Assembly: GCF_004006295.1 (NCBI RefSeq)
Contig: NZ_CP026095.1
Span: 4,369,501-4,433,500 of the forward strand
DNA from: Peribacillus asahii
GTDB taxonomy: Bacteria > Bacillota > Bacilli > Bacillales > DSM-1321
Length of the DNA: 64,000 nucleotides
Direction: 5' to 3'
In this document: piece after piece, positions 1 through 8,185 of the stretch
Position numbering within the stretch: position 1 is the stretch's first letter
Layout: the number at the start of each line of letters is the position of its first letter
Made by a program: the position numbers and the translations under genes
The notes under the pieces: generated by a model
The model's input: the letters and a program-made list of their open reading frames with translations, nothing else
Told to the model about the DNA's origin: nothing
Databases searched by the model: none

Positions 1-60
1 CCTGTATTTGGTACATAAGCTTCATTATCTATGAATCGCGGGAGGAGATTTAAATAAGCT

Positions 61-86
61 AAAAAAAGCACCTGCTCAGGCGCTTT
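61..86 (-). terminator. Rho-independent terminator of csbA
   Basis: On the minus strand a GCACCTG/CAGGYGC-type stem is followed by a run of T (the A run at 61-67 on the plus strand). The stem overlaps the last codons of csbA. The plus strand also has a short T run, so it may work weakly in both directions. Confidence 0.7.
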
Positions 87-309
87 TCGATGTTCTCTTC
101 ATCATTTTCGATGATAAATAAAAACCTAGCGTTAACGAAAACGCATCGATCACAATGAGAGGCCATGTATGCGTATAGCCTTTATATGCGGATGCTGCAA
201 TTAATGCCACCGTTAAAACTAATCCTACAACATGGTTATACGTAACCCTTGTAAATAACATTACAAGAAGACAAGGCAAAAAAAGCGCAGCAAGAAATTT
301 CGTAATCAT
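76..309 (-). CDS. csbA: CsbA-like small membrane stress protein
   Basis: A 77-residue protein with three hydrophobic segments and the phrase MLFTRVTYNHVVG, which resembles B. subtilis CsbA (MLVVLFTRVTFNHYV), a small membrane protein of the sigma-B general stress regulon whose biochemical role is unknown. An upstream in-frame start at 375 exists, but AAGGAG ends nine bases before the ATG at 309, so I take that start. In B. subtilis csbA lies between uvrBA and minJ. Here the csbA side of this junction is kept but a 12-kb catabolic cluster separates it from minJ. I could not identify a convincing sigma-B promoter upstream. Confidence 0.8.
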   Translation of the reverse strand: MITKFLAALFLPCLLVMLFTRVTYNHVVGLVLTVALIAASAYKGYTHTWPLIVIDAFSLTLGFYLSSKMMKRTSKSA

Positions 310-375
310 ATTGTCCATCTCCTTATCATAAAGGGCATTATTTCTTAGTTTAGTGAAAGTCATTCTCTTTGACAA

Positions 376-845
376 TCTTTACAAATAGCTTCCTAAATGA
401 ATTCATTATAACGTTTAATCATAAAATATACACTTATTAAGTGAAGCCTCTGTGGTAAAACACTGTTGATTAACAAAAACTCGTAAAATAGAAACTTACT
501 TTCTCTTCTTATCAAACACTCTAATTATTTTCCATAGGATGTCCTCATCTATTTGTCAATATGTCTTCCGCTCGTTTTTTATTTTTTCCTCATTAGTATT
601 CAAAATACTCCATCCTTCACAACATTGAAAAAACTCTACAAAATCCCTATTTCATACAAATTACTACTCATAATTTCCTAATTTGACACAAACGCATTGA
701 AAGAACTACCATTACACTGTCGTATAATGTACTATAATTACTGAGATAATTTTCTATTTTAATAGTAAAAAGGGTTAAAAATAAGACTATTAAATATATA
801 TAAAGTCTCGTATTACCCCATCAAAAATCACAGGAGGAAAGCTTT
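376..845. other. AT-rich intergenic region with divergent promoters
   Basis: A stretch of 470 bases between divergent csbA and the amidase gene with no open frame I can support. It must carry both promoters. TTGACA at 683-688, TTGAAA at 697-702 and TATAAT at 723-728 and 733-738 are visible on the plus strand, but no pair has ideal 17-base spacing, so I do not assign a start site. A strong AGGAGG ribosome site at 831-836 belongs to the amidase gene. Confidence 0.4.
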
Positions 846-2507
846 ATGAAAAGTAAAGTAATGACAATACTCGTAGCTACCTTTGTATTTTTTGCCACCT
901 TCTCTTCTTCCATCGAAAGCCATTTTGTTTCTGCAGCGAGTAAGGAAGGCATCGTTACTGCAAACACTCTCAATGTTCGCGAAAAAGCATCGACTAGTTC
1001 CAAAACAATCGGCACCTTGAAAAAAGGGAAGATTGTAACGATTACGAAACAACAAAGCAGCTGGTCTCAAATTAAATATGGCTCAAAAACGGGCTGGATT
1101 TCTACTACATACATAAATGAAATAGGATATGTAACCTCTACTACATTAAAACTATACAAATCGAACAGCTCTAACAGCACATCTTTAGCTACCCTAAAAA
1201 AAGGTACCTCTGTGCAAATGAAAGCGACTAAAGGCAGCTGGCTTCAAGTCTATGTATCATCGAATAAAAAGACAGGCTGGGTTACAAAAAAGAATATTTC
1301 CAGCACAAAAGCAGCAGCTACAACAGCCTCTACAACTACATATTATGTGACTTCTGATACGTTAAATATTCGCCAATCCGGCACTACTAAAGCAAAAATC
1401 TTAGAAACTATTAAAAAGGGCGATGCTGTTACCTACTACTCAAAGTCTGGTAACTGGGCAAAAGTAAAAACGAGCTCAGGAACGATAGGCTGGGCTTCGC
1501 TTACATACTTATCGAAAACAAAGCCTGTCGTAACAAAAACGTATTACGTGACGTCGAATTCATTAAATGTTAGAACAGCTGGCAATACTTCAGCTAAAGT
1601 GCTTACAGCCATTAAAAAAGGAGCAGCTGTTACTTACTACTCAAAATCAGGGGATTGGGCAAAAATTAAAACGGCTTCCGGCGTAACCGGTTGGGTTTCG
1701 ATGAAATACTTATCTACAACAAAACCAAAAGTCACAGCAAGTGCTGAGACGGTTTCAAATAGCAATATGCGCTATGTTATATCGGAAACGTTAAACGTTC
1801 GTAAATCAGCAAGTTCCTCATCTGCCATTTTAGAAACAGCTTCTCGCGGGGATGCTTTAACATTAAAACAAACAAGTGGAGATTGGGGACAAGTCGTTAC
1901 TTCTAATAATGTAACCGGTTGGGTTTCTCTTGCCTATGTATCTAATAAAAAGTGGACAAAAGGATTAAAAAACAAAGTTATCGTGCTTGATCCAGGCCAT
2001 GGAGCTCAAGATCCTGGCGCTATTGGAAGTGAGCATAGAGAAAAAGATTTAACACTCGCTACTGCGAAAAAGGTCCAAGCAAAACTAGAAGCAGCTGGAG
2101 CTAAAGTCGTGATGACAAGAACGGGAGATACCTATCCAACTCTATCAGAACGAGTACAAATTAGTAAAAAGAATAATGCAGATGTATTCATTAGCATTCA
2201 CTTTAACTCAAGCGCCGACAAAACAGCCAACGGCATTGATACGTTCTATTGGACGACGTACATGAATGAAAAAGAATTAGCTGAAATCGTTCAAGAGGAA
2301 TTAATTAAAAGTACAGGTTTAAAAAATCGCGGTTCAAAAACAGGAAACTTCCAAGTCGTACGTACAAATGACGGCGCATCGCTTTTAGTAGAACTAGGAT
2401 TCATTTCTAATCCAAATGAAGAAGAGATTATTTCAACAACTGAATTTCAAAATGATGCCGCTGTTGGAATCACAAATGGACTAAAAGCATACTTTGATTT
2501 ATTTTAA
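846..2507 (+). CDS. Secreted N-acetylmuramoyl-L-alanine amidase with five SH3b domains
   Basis: A 553-residue exported cell-wall hydrolase that would cut the bond between muramic acid and L-Ala in peptidoglycan. Residues 1-31 form a signal peptide. Five bacterial SH3 repeats follow at about 32-92, 93-155, 165-225, 233-295 and 312-372, each with the LNVR...GW pattern, and probably bind the wall. An Amidase_3 domain fills about 378-551. Its zinc ligands are visible in VLDPGHG, the Glu of GSEHREKD and the His of SIHFN, and the catalytic Glu in LVELGFISN. The layout resembles B. subtilis YrvJ. The gene stands alone, followed by its own terminator. It might serve wall turnover, or autolysis linked to the nearby motility genes. 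Confidence 0.9.
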   Translation: MKSKVMTILVATFVFFATFSSSIESHFVSAASKEGIVTANTLNVREKASTSSKTIGTLKKGKIVTITKQQSSWSQIKYGSKTGWISTTYINEIGYVTSTTLKLYKSNSSNSTSLATLKKGTSVQMKATKGSWLQVYVSSNKKTGWVTKKNISSTKAAATTASTTTYYVTSDTLNIRQSGTTKAKILETIKKGDAVTYYSKSGNWAKVKTSSGTIGWASLTYLSKTKPVVTKTYYVTSNSLNVRTAGNTSAKVLTAIKKGAAVTYYSKSGDWAKIKTASGVTGWVSMKYLSTTKPKVTASAETVSNSNMRYVISETLNVRKSASSSSAILETASRGDALTLKQTSGDWGQVVTSNNVTGWVSLAYVSNKKWTKGLKNKVIVLDPGHGAQDPGAIGSEHREKDLTLATAKKVQAKLEAAGAKVVMTRTGDTYPTLSERVQISKKNNADVFISIHFNSSADKTANGIDTFYWTTYMNEKELAEIVQEELIKSTGLKNRGSKTGNFQVVRTNDGASLLVELGFISNPNEEEIISTTEFQNDAAVGITNGLKAYFDLF

Positions 2508-2540
2508 AGACTATACTGTTGATTTTGGACTGATAACTAT

Positions 2541-2575
2541 AAAAAGCTTTGGATGACTCTCCCAAAGCTTTTTTT
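2541..2575 (+). terminator. Terminator of the amidase gene
   Basis: Inverted repeat AAAAAGCTTTGG ... CCAAAGCTTTTT followed by T residues, 34 bases after the stop codon. Confidence 0.85.
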
Positions 2576-2605
2576 CATTCCTGAAAACTAAAGAAATAAA
2601 ATCAT

Positions 2606-2683
2606 TTAATTAATTTTTAGAATAGGCTTAATCGTTACTCCTGGTTTAGAGTCTTCAAACGCCTTATTTCTTTCAAAGTAAAG
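2606..2683 (-). pseudogene. 3' remnant of an aryl-alcohol dehydrogenase-like gene
   Basis: Directly downstream of the transporter gene, one minus-strand frame reads LYFERNKAFEDSKPG then VTIKPILKIN and stops. This resembles the last ~25 residues of zinc-dependent aryl (benzyl) alcohol dehydrogenases, which typically end in a phrase like INQAFEDS..G..IKPI. A stop codon (2684-2686) sits just upstream in frame and no start exists, so only a tail is left. It suggests that the cluster once carried an alcohol dehydrogenase that was removed by deletion. The assignment rests on a short match from memory. Confidence 0.45.
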
Positions 2684-2691
2684 TCAACACC

Positions 2692-3993
2692 TTACTGAAC
2701 ATTTACCTTATTAGTTGATAACTCATTTGATGCAAATTTCTTTGGGCGTACAGCAATCCACAATAGCCCTCCAGAAATAAGAAGAACTAACGCACACATT
2801 TGGAAAGAATAATGAAACCCTGAAGCTGGATTTGATGCGTTTTCAATAAGATAACCTGTTACGTATGGTCCAGCGATACCACCCAATGAAGTGAATGCCA
2901 TAAACCAGCCTTGAATTTTACCTTGGTGTTGTTTGGACACTATATCTACTAGAATTGTAGGTCCAAGAACTAATGTGATACATCCAAACGTTAATCCAAG
3001 GGATAGTAGAACAATTGCCATGAAATTAGAGCTAACTATGGTTCCCAAAAAGTAACTAACTGCTCCTGCCACCATGACAGGTCCAAGAATAAACACTCGT
3101 CCCTTGACCACATTTTTGGTTTTATAGTAAATACGATCAGAAAGGCTAGAAAATACAATCTGAGATATTGTGATAAGAATCCAAGGTAAAGCTACTACAA
3201 TCTTTAATTGATCTTCACTTAATTGACGGATATTTTCCAAATAGTTAGGGAGCCAGTTAAGACCAATGGTAAATGACCAATAAGTGGCAAATCCACATAG
3301 AGCGATTAAGATAAAATTTTTAGATAGCAATGCAGATGAGAATTTAGTTGCTGGTAAACTTGAAGATGCATTAGCAACCTTTATTGTCTCTGCTGATTTT
3401 ACATCATCTTTCTTTGTTACTGTGAATAACCAAAATACGATCCAAATGGCACCAACAATTCCAGTCGCAATAAAAGCAGAGCGCCAGCCATAATTATTAA
3501 TAAGATGCATTAAAATAGGGGCTGATATTGCTACTCCAAGTGGTCCTCCAACGGATACTAACGTTAAACCAATACCAAGTCTTTCTTTAGGCAGCCATTT
3601 TGAAGCAGCGGTCATTGCCAGTGAGTAAGCCGGACCCTCACCTGCACCTAAAATAATCCGTGTGATTAATAGAAACGCAAAGCTGCTAACAAAAATGGTT
3701 GAGAACTGCACAATCGCCCAAACAGCAGCCATACAGGCAATCACTATTCGTGTGCCAAACCGATCCGCTAAACCACCGACTAGGATTGCTGAAACGGAGT
3801 AAAGTAAGAAAAACACACTGCCGACCATCCCCCATTGTTCTGCTGATAGACCCAACTCGTCCATAATCGGAACTGATGCGAAACCAATAATCGCTTTATC
3901 GGCATTACTGATAACAGTGAGCAAAAATAATAAAAGAATGATTACCCATGCTTTTTTAGAAATTCTCTGATTCTTCACTTCCTTTTGATTCAC
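2692..3993 (-). CDS. MFS transporter, probable aromatic-acid importer (ACS-type)
   Basis: A 433-residue major facilitator with about 12 membrane segments. The family motif GGLADRFGTR is present in the loop after the second helix, and GEGPAYS and WLPKERLG resemble the anion:cation symporter family that takes up organic anions such as phthalate and galactonate. I take the GTG at 3993 as start because GGAGG lies seven bases ahead of it; a TTG at 4011 would overlap that site. It is the last gene of the catabolic cluster, separated from the hydratase gene by a terminator and a cre site, so it may have its own promoter. The substrate is inferred from context only. Confidence 0.85.
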   Translation of the reverse strand: MNQKEVKNQRISKKAWVIILLLFLLTVISNADKAIIGFASVPIMDELGLSAEQWGMVGSVFFLLYSVSAILVGGLADRFGTRIVIACMAAVWAIVQFSTIFVSSFAFLLITRIILGAGEGPAYSLAMTAASKWLPKERLGIGLTLVSVGGPLGVAISAPILMHLINNYGWRSAFIATGIVGAIWIVFWLFTVTKKDDVKSAETIKVANASSSLPATKFSSALLSKNFILIALCGFATYWSFTIGLNWLPNYLENIRQLSEDQLKIVVALPWILITISQIVFSSLSDRIYYKTKNVVKGRVFILGPVMVAGAVSYFLGTIVSSNFMAIVLLSLGLTFGCITLVLGPTILVDIVSKQHQGKIQGWFMAFTSLGGIAGPYVTGYLIENASNPASGFHYSFQMCALVLLISGGLLWIAVRPKKFASNELSTNKVNVQ

Positions 3994-4039
3994 TTTACTC
4001 CCTCCATCCAAATGAAATGATTATTTTACTAATTACCTT

Positions 4040-4053
4040 TGAAAACGCTTGCA
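4040..4053. promoter_or_regulatory. CcpA cre site upstream of the MFS gene
   Basis: The minus strand reads TTTGCAAGCGTTTTCAAA, which matches the full consensus WTGNAARCGNWWWCAW, including AT-rich flanks. It lies 47 bases upstream of the GTG start of the transporter and downstream of a terminator. It would let CcpA repress uptake when a preferred sugar is present. Confidence 0.7.
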
Positions 4054-4060
4054 AAACAAG

Positions 4061-4113
4061 GAAAAAGACGCGAAAGAATAAGGAAGAAACTTGCTTTATT
4101 CCTTATTCTTTCG
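4061..4113 (-). terminator. Terminator after the hydratase gene
   Basis: A perfect 13-bp inverted repeat (4071-4083 with 4101-4113, CGAAAGAATAAGG arm) is followed on the minus strand by CGTCTTTTTCC. It begins about five bases after the hydratase stop codon and would end most transcripts before the transporter gene. Confidence 0.75.
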
Positions 4114-4118
4114 TTACT

Positions 4119-4916
4119 TTAAGAGAAGGATGCTTCAACTGTCCCTAAGTTTGTAAACTCTGCTTTGAAACGGTCTCCAGCTTCGGCAATAACCGCTGCG
4201 GATAAAGCTCCCGATAGGATTACTTCATTTGCTTTTAACGTCACGCCATATTCATACAATTTATTAGCCAACCAAGCAACACATGCTGCAGGATGCCCAA
4301 GTACATCTAAACCGGTTCCTTTATTGATTAGTTCGCCATTTTTATAAAGACACATTTCCACTTTCGTTAAATCCACATCTTTAATTGAAAAATGTTCTTT
4401 ACCTAATACAAATAGTCCACTTGATGCATTGTCAGCCACTGTATCTGTCAGTTTGATTTTCCAGTTGCTAATTCTGCTATCAACCACTTCCAAGGAAGGA
4501 ACAACATAATCGGTTGCAGCTAATACGTCTTCAATCGTTACTGATGGACCCTGCAAATCTTTTTTTAATACAAAAGCAATTTCACCTTCTACTTTAGGTT
4601 CAAATAGCCCCGTCATTGGAATACTTTCATTTCCAGTCATATCCATACTATCCAATAAATGACCATAATCTGGTTAGTCTACTCCAAGCAGCTCTTGCAT
4701 CGCCACAGATGTTAGGCCAATTTTCTTTCCAACAATTCGTTGACCGCTGCGCACTTTTTGATCAATCATTTTTAATTGAACACGATATGCTTCATCAATG
4801 GTCAAATCTGGATATGATTGAGTTAAAGGTGCAACCGACTGCTGTTCTGTTTCAGCTTTAAGCAAATGCTTGTACGCTTCATCAATACGGTTTGCTATCT
4901 GACTACTCAATGACAA
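4119..4916 (-). pseudogene. 2-keto-4-pentenoate hydratase (MhpD-like) interrupted by one nonsense codon
   Basis: Residues on both sides of an in-frame TAA (4674-4676) belong to one hydratase. The first part ends GKKIGLTSVAMQELLGVD, then TAA, then PDYGHLLDSMDM and the rest of the family through PALEVVDSRI-type and DTVADNAS motifs to the C-terminus. E. coli MhpD has GVDQPDFG at this place, so a single CAA-to-TAA change explains the stop; there is no frameshift. Intact, the enzyme would be about 265 residues and hydrate 2-hydroxypentadienoate to 4-hydroxy-2-oxovalerate. A GGGG ribosome site favours the TTG at 4910 over the one at 4916. It is either a recent pseudogene, a sequencing error, or a gene tolerating readthrough. 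Confidence 0.85.
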
Positions 4917-4957
4917 AACCCCTTTCTGTAAAAAATACGATGCCTCTCTTGTTCAAG

Positions 4958-5809
4958 TTACTTTACCGTTTGAAGGATAAAATTGATGATTGTATTGTTA
5001 AAATCTTCAACTTTCTCCCATTGAGGCCAATGTCCTGCTCCTTCAATTACCGTTAATTCGCTATTCGGAATCATATCTTGAATTGGTTTTGCCTCTTCGA
5101 CAGTTGATGTTGGATCATGGTCTGTCCAAGCTAACAATGTCGGTACATTAATTTTTCCACACCATGATGGATCCCACGTGTATTGTTGACGTGCTTCCGG
5201 ATCCTGCAGATATACGATGTTATAAACTGATTTTTGATATTCTGGCTGTGTATAAATTTTGTAACGAGCTTCGATTAACTCATCCGTCACTTGACTCTTA
5301 TCGTACATGAGCCATTCCAAACGTGTTTTTACATTTTCATAGTTCGCTTCAATCACCGCTTTGATTGTTGATTCTTTCAAACGCGCCATTACTTCAGGTT
5401 TATTATTTACGTTCCCAGGAGTATTCAATACTAGAGAAAGGACATATTCTGGATGATATGCCGCAAACCACGCTGCAACCCATCCACCAAGTGATTCACC
5501 GGAAATATGTGCTTTCTTTAAATTAAGTGCTTGAAGAACACCAAGTAAGTGGTCGCTGTAAGAATCAATGCCATATGGGTGATCTGGTTTCTCTGTGTAA
5601 CCATGTCCTAGCATGTCAATACAAATGACTCGGAAATGTTTGCTAAGTCCGCGGATGTTCCGTGCATAAGCCTCAATGTGACCGCCTGTACCATGAAGTA
5701 AAACTAACGGCTCTCCTTCACCTGCTTCTAATACACGTGTTTTAATACCCGCTGCATCTAAATAGTAAAGTTTAAATTCAACATCTTGAAATTCAGTCCA
5801 AATTGTCAT
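4958..5809 (-). CDS. Alpha/beta hydrolase, meta-cleavage product hydrolase (MhpC-like)
   Basis: A 283-residue alpha/beta hydrolase. The oxyanion-hole motif LLHGTGG, the nucleophile elbow GESLGG, the acid Asp in WTDHD and the catalytic His in GAGHWPQWE are all visible. Family relatives MhpC, BphD and HsaD cut the C-C bond of ring-opened catechols to give 2-hydroxypentadienoate and a carboxylic acid. The ATG at 5809 is chosen because AAGGAGG lies eight bases upstream; the longer frame from 5866 runs into the dioxygenase gene. It begins 17 bases after the dioxygenase stop, so the two are surely co-transcribed. Confidence 0.85.
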   Translation of the reverse strand: MTIWTEFQDVEFKLYYLDAAGIKTRVLEAGEGEPLVLLHGTGGHIEAYARNIRGLSKHFRVICIDMLGHGYTEKPDHPYGIDSYSDHLLGVLQALNLKKAHISGESLGGWVAAWFAAYHPEYVLSLVLNTPGNVNNKPEVMARLKESTIKAVIEANYENVKTRLEWLMYDKSQVTDELIEARYKIYTQPEYQKSVYNIVYLQDPEARQQYTWDPSWCGKINVPTLLAWTDHDPTSTVEEAKPIQDMIPNSELTVIEGAGHWPQWEKVEDFNNTIINFILQTVK

Positions 5810-5826
5810 CAATGTTTCCTCCTTAA

Positions 5827-6759
5827 TTATCGTTGAAATTGTACAATCGCCATCCCGGTTACCCATTCCGGAATCGGTTCATAGAAAGCAACATTTGTTT
5901 TAAAGTCTTGCAATGCACCAAGTAAAACAAGCCAGTTTCGAATTTCGTGACCACCGTTGCCACCGTTTTCTTCAATAAAATCCGAGTTCCAGTTACGAAG
6001 TGCAGAAGAGTCGCCCGATTCTACGAGTCTTAAAAACTCACGATCCCATTCTTCATTTACCGGACCGGATACAAGGCTGGTCACTCGAGTTTCACGGGCT
6101 GTCAAATACTCATCCAACTGCTCGATTTCTTGACGTCCGTTTTTCAACACATGAATCAATTGCTGATCTTCTGGCTTTTCGCTCTCGATTTTTGGAATTG
6201 GAACCCAGTGGGAAATTCCACCTGAAGCTACAAGAGCTACCTTCTTATCTGAATCCCATGAGTCAATCGCTTTACGTAACACCTCTCCCAATTGGAAGCA
6301 ACGGTCCATTGTCGGTAGCGGCGGTGCAGCTGTGTTCACTGCGATTGGAACAACAGGCACTTCTAGGTCCTCATTTAAGAAGTAAATAGACTGTGTATGA
6401 CCATGGTCAACCTTCATTTTCATCGAGAAAGCAAAATCTAAATTATTTTCTAAACCTGTATTAAGAATATGTTTGGCCAAATCTGTCTGAACTGGCATTT
6501 TATATTTTGGAAGCTTCCAGTCTCCCCACCCTTCACATTCACCGATTCCGATTGTGAAGGAAGGCATATGATCATAAAAATAGCTGTTGAAGTGATCATC
6601 GGACACAAGAATTAAGACATCTGCGCCCTTTTCTTTCAGCCATTTGTTCATTTCATTTGCAGTTGAGATGAAACGTTTTCCTTTCTCGCCGCCTGCTTCC
6701 GGATTTGTCATAATCATCGGACTGTGTGACATTGCCACACCTGCTATAATTTCTGCCAT
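5827..6759 (-). CDS. Class III extradiol dioxygenase (MhpB/LigB family)
   Basis: A 310-residue ring-cleaving dioxygenase. It aligns along its length with E. coli MhpB (2,3-dihydroxyphenylpropionate 1,2-dioxygenase): SHSP at the start, DDHFNSYFYD MPSF, VDHGHTQ, ASGGISHW, GHEIRNW and the C-terminal PIPEWVTG. The His residues of SHSP and DDHF are the expected Fe(II) ligands. It would open a catechol next to one hydroxyl to give a yellow semialdehyde-type product for the adjoining hydrolase. AAGGAG precedes the ATG. The exact ring substrate cannot be read from sequence; arylpropionate-like catechols are suggested by the MhpB similarity. Confidence 0.88.
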   Translation of the reverse strand: MAEIIAGVAMSHSPMIMTNPEAGGEKGKRFISTANEMNKWLKEKGADVLILVSDDHFNSYFYDHMPSFTIGIGECEGWGDWKLPKYKMPVQTDLAKHILNTGLENNLDFAFSMKMKVDHGHTQSIYFLNEDLEVPVVPIAVNTAAPPLPTMDRCFQLGEVLRKAIDSWDSDKKVALVASGGISHWVPIPKIESEKPEDQQLIHVLKNGRQEIEQLDEYLTARETRVTSLVSGPVNEEWDREFLRLVESGDSSALRNWNSDFIEENGGNGGHEIRNWLVLLGALQDFKTNVAFYEPIPEWVTGMAIVQFQR

Positions 6760-6798
6760 GTCGGTCCTCTCCTTCTCAATTAACTTTGATAATGTCTA

Positions 6799-7626
6799 TT
6801 AATTGTTCATCACTTTTTCTAATTTATAGGAAGGTGTTACTGAAATACGTTTCTTCCATACAATTGTCAAAGTGCCCTTCATTTGATTCGGAATATTTTG
6901 GGCAAATTGCAACAAACCGTCATCTGTTACGTATAACTGTCCGATCAGTTCTTTAGTTTCCCTTTTTAATATGACTTCATAAATCCCCGGGGCCGGTATT
7001 GTATAATGCGGCTGAGGCTGAAGTAAAAAACCGTTCCAGTTACATTTCACTTCATATAAATGGCCTAGGAAGTCAGGCAATTCTTCGACGTTTCCAGCTA
7101 AGATACGTTTTCGAATACAAGTAGAGCTAATTTTCTCTCCTCTACAACTGACTTTCTGCACTTTTGTTACGTCAATTTTCCCTTTTGAATCTTGCTTTAA
7201 TCTGTCTAAATTTCCTGCTCCAAAAGATCCGTAGGAAAAGTCAAAGCCGGCTACCGCATGGACAACCCCAAGATTAACCAGATACTCTTCAACAAATCTT
7301 TCAGGAGAAAGTGATGCAAATTCCTTGTCAAATTTCACAAGATAGAAGTTATCAGCGCCTAGCGTCTTCATCTTTTCTTCTTTTTCACTGAGCGGCATTA
7401 GACAATGTACTTGTTCTTTTCCATTTGACAGCACGATTTTGGGATGAGGACTAAAGCTCATTACCGATAGTGGTAATCCATATTCTTTCGCTTTTAAACG
7501 AGCGGTTTCTATCACGTGACAATGTCCTTTATGAAGTCCATCAAAATATCCAAGAGCCACTACTGTAGGTACTGATTGCTTTTGCCAATTGTGCAAATTT
7601 TTCCGGTTAATATGAATAGTCTCCAT
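6799..7626 (-). CDS. FAD synthetase-like protein with degenerate riboflavin kinase domain (RibF paralogue)
   Basis: A 275-residue protein. The N-terminal nucleotidyltransferase domain of RibF is clear: ALGYFDGLHKGHCHV near residues 25-39, SFSPHP near 59, FDFSYGSFGAG near 130, and ISSTCIRKRIL near 167. In ordinary bifunctional RibF the C-terminal kinase domain carries a GxPTAN motif; here that region (about 185-260) is short and I see no such motif. I infer that it makes FAD from FMN but does not phosphorylate riboflavin. It sits between the flavin reductase and dioxygenase genes, so it probably supplies FAD to the two-component monooxygenase. AAAGGAG precedes the ATG. Confidence 0.78.
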   Translation of the reverse strand: METIHINRKNLHNWQKQSVPTVVALGYFDGLHKGHCHVIETARLKAKEYGLPLSVMSFSPHPKIVLSNGKEQVHCLMPLSEKEEKMKTLGADNFYLVKFDKEFASLSPERFVEEYLVNLGVVHAVAGFDFSYGSFGAGNLDRLKQDSKGKIDVTKVQKVSCRGEKISSTCIRKRILAGNVEELPDFLGHLYEVKCNWNGFLLQPQPHYTIPAPGIYEVILKRETKELIGQLYVTDDGLLQFAQNIPNQMKGTLTIVWKKRISVTPSYKLEKVMNN

Positions 7627-7640
7627 ACGATCTCCTTTCT

Positions 7641-7670
7641 TTTACTTTCTTTTACTTTCTTTTACTTTCT
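7641..7670. repeat. Three tandem copies of a 10-bp unit
   Basis: The unit TTTACTTTCT is repeated exactly three times, ending at the stop codon of the flavin reductase gene and beginning just upstream of the ribosome site of the FAD synthetase-like gene. A partial copy (CCTTTCT) continues at 7634-7640. Slippage here would alter the spacer between the two genes. Confidence 0.85.
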
Positions 7671-8143
7671 TATAAAACAGCTGGCTGTTCTTCAAGAGAA
7701 CGGTATTTTCCATTGAAGAAAATAAGAGGTTCCTTTTCTTCTAAGTGAATATCCGTTACTTTCCCGATAAACAGGGTATGATCCCCTTCAACATGTTCCG
7801 CTGATACTTCACAAGCAACTTGTGCAATAGCACCAGGTAAAACTGGTTTATTGTCTAATCGACCGAATTCTACTTGACGATCTTTAATCTGTCCTGCAAA
7901 AATCATCGACATTTCTTGTTGGTCAGCAGCTAAAATATTGACAGTAAAGATGCCGCTTTCTTTGATTTTATTTAAAATTTTGGCTTTTTCACCAATGGAG
8001 ATGACAACAAGCTTCGGATCAAGCGAAACAGACATAAAGGCATTGGCTGTCATGCCGTGAGCTTCCCCTTCTACTTCCGTGGCTATTACCGTTACTCCTG
8101 TGGCGAATCTACCCATTGCTGTACGAAATTGACGATCATCCAT
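7670..8143 (-). CDS. NAD(P)H:flavin oxidoreductase, reductase component of a two-component monooxygenase
   Basis: A 157-residue flavin reductase of the HpaC/HsaB type. The opening FRTAMGRFATGVTVI, the flavin-binding GMTANAFMSVSLDP and the segment KILNKIKESGIFTVNIL are characteristic, and GDHTLFIGKV near the C-terminus is the family's usual late motif. It reduces FMN or FAD with NADH and hands the free flavin to the oxygenase encoded just upstream. GGAGG lies nine bases before the ATG. The pairing with an acyl-CoA-dehydrogenase-type oxygenase resembles HsaA/HsaB and the Acinetobacter hydroxyphenylacetate hydroxylase. Confidence 0.85.
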   Translation of the reverse strand: MDDRQFRTAMGRFATGVTVIATEVEGEAHGMTANAFMSVSLDPKLVVISIGEKAKILNKIKESGIFTVNILAADQQEMSMIFAGQIKDRQVEFGRLDNKPVLPGAIAQVACEVSAEHVEGDHTLFIGKVTDIHLEEKEPLIFFNGKYRSLEEQPAVL

Positions 8144-8185
8144 GATTTTATACCTCCATAAAAATTGTTTATAGTTAAGCGGCTA

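Noticed and set aside
683..738. A defined sigma-A promoter for the amidase gene
   Set aside because: Good -35 and -10 hexamers are present but no pair has acceptable spacing, so a specific promoter was not called.
4119..4916. Two separate small hydratase-like genes
   Set aside because: Both halves are in one frame, separated only by a stop codon at a conserved Gln position, and the second half has no ribosome site of its own.
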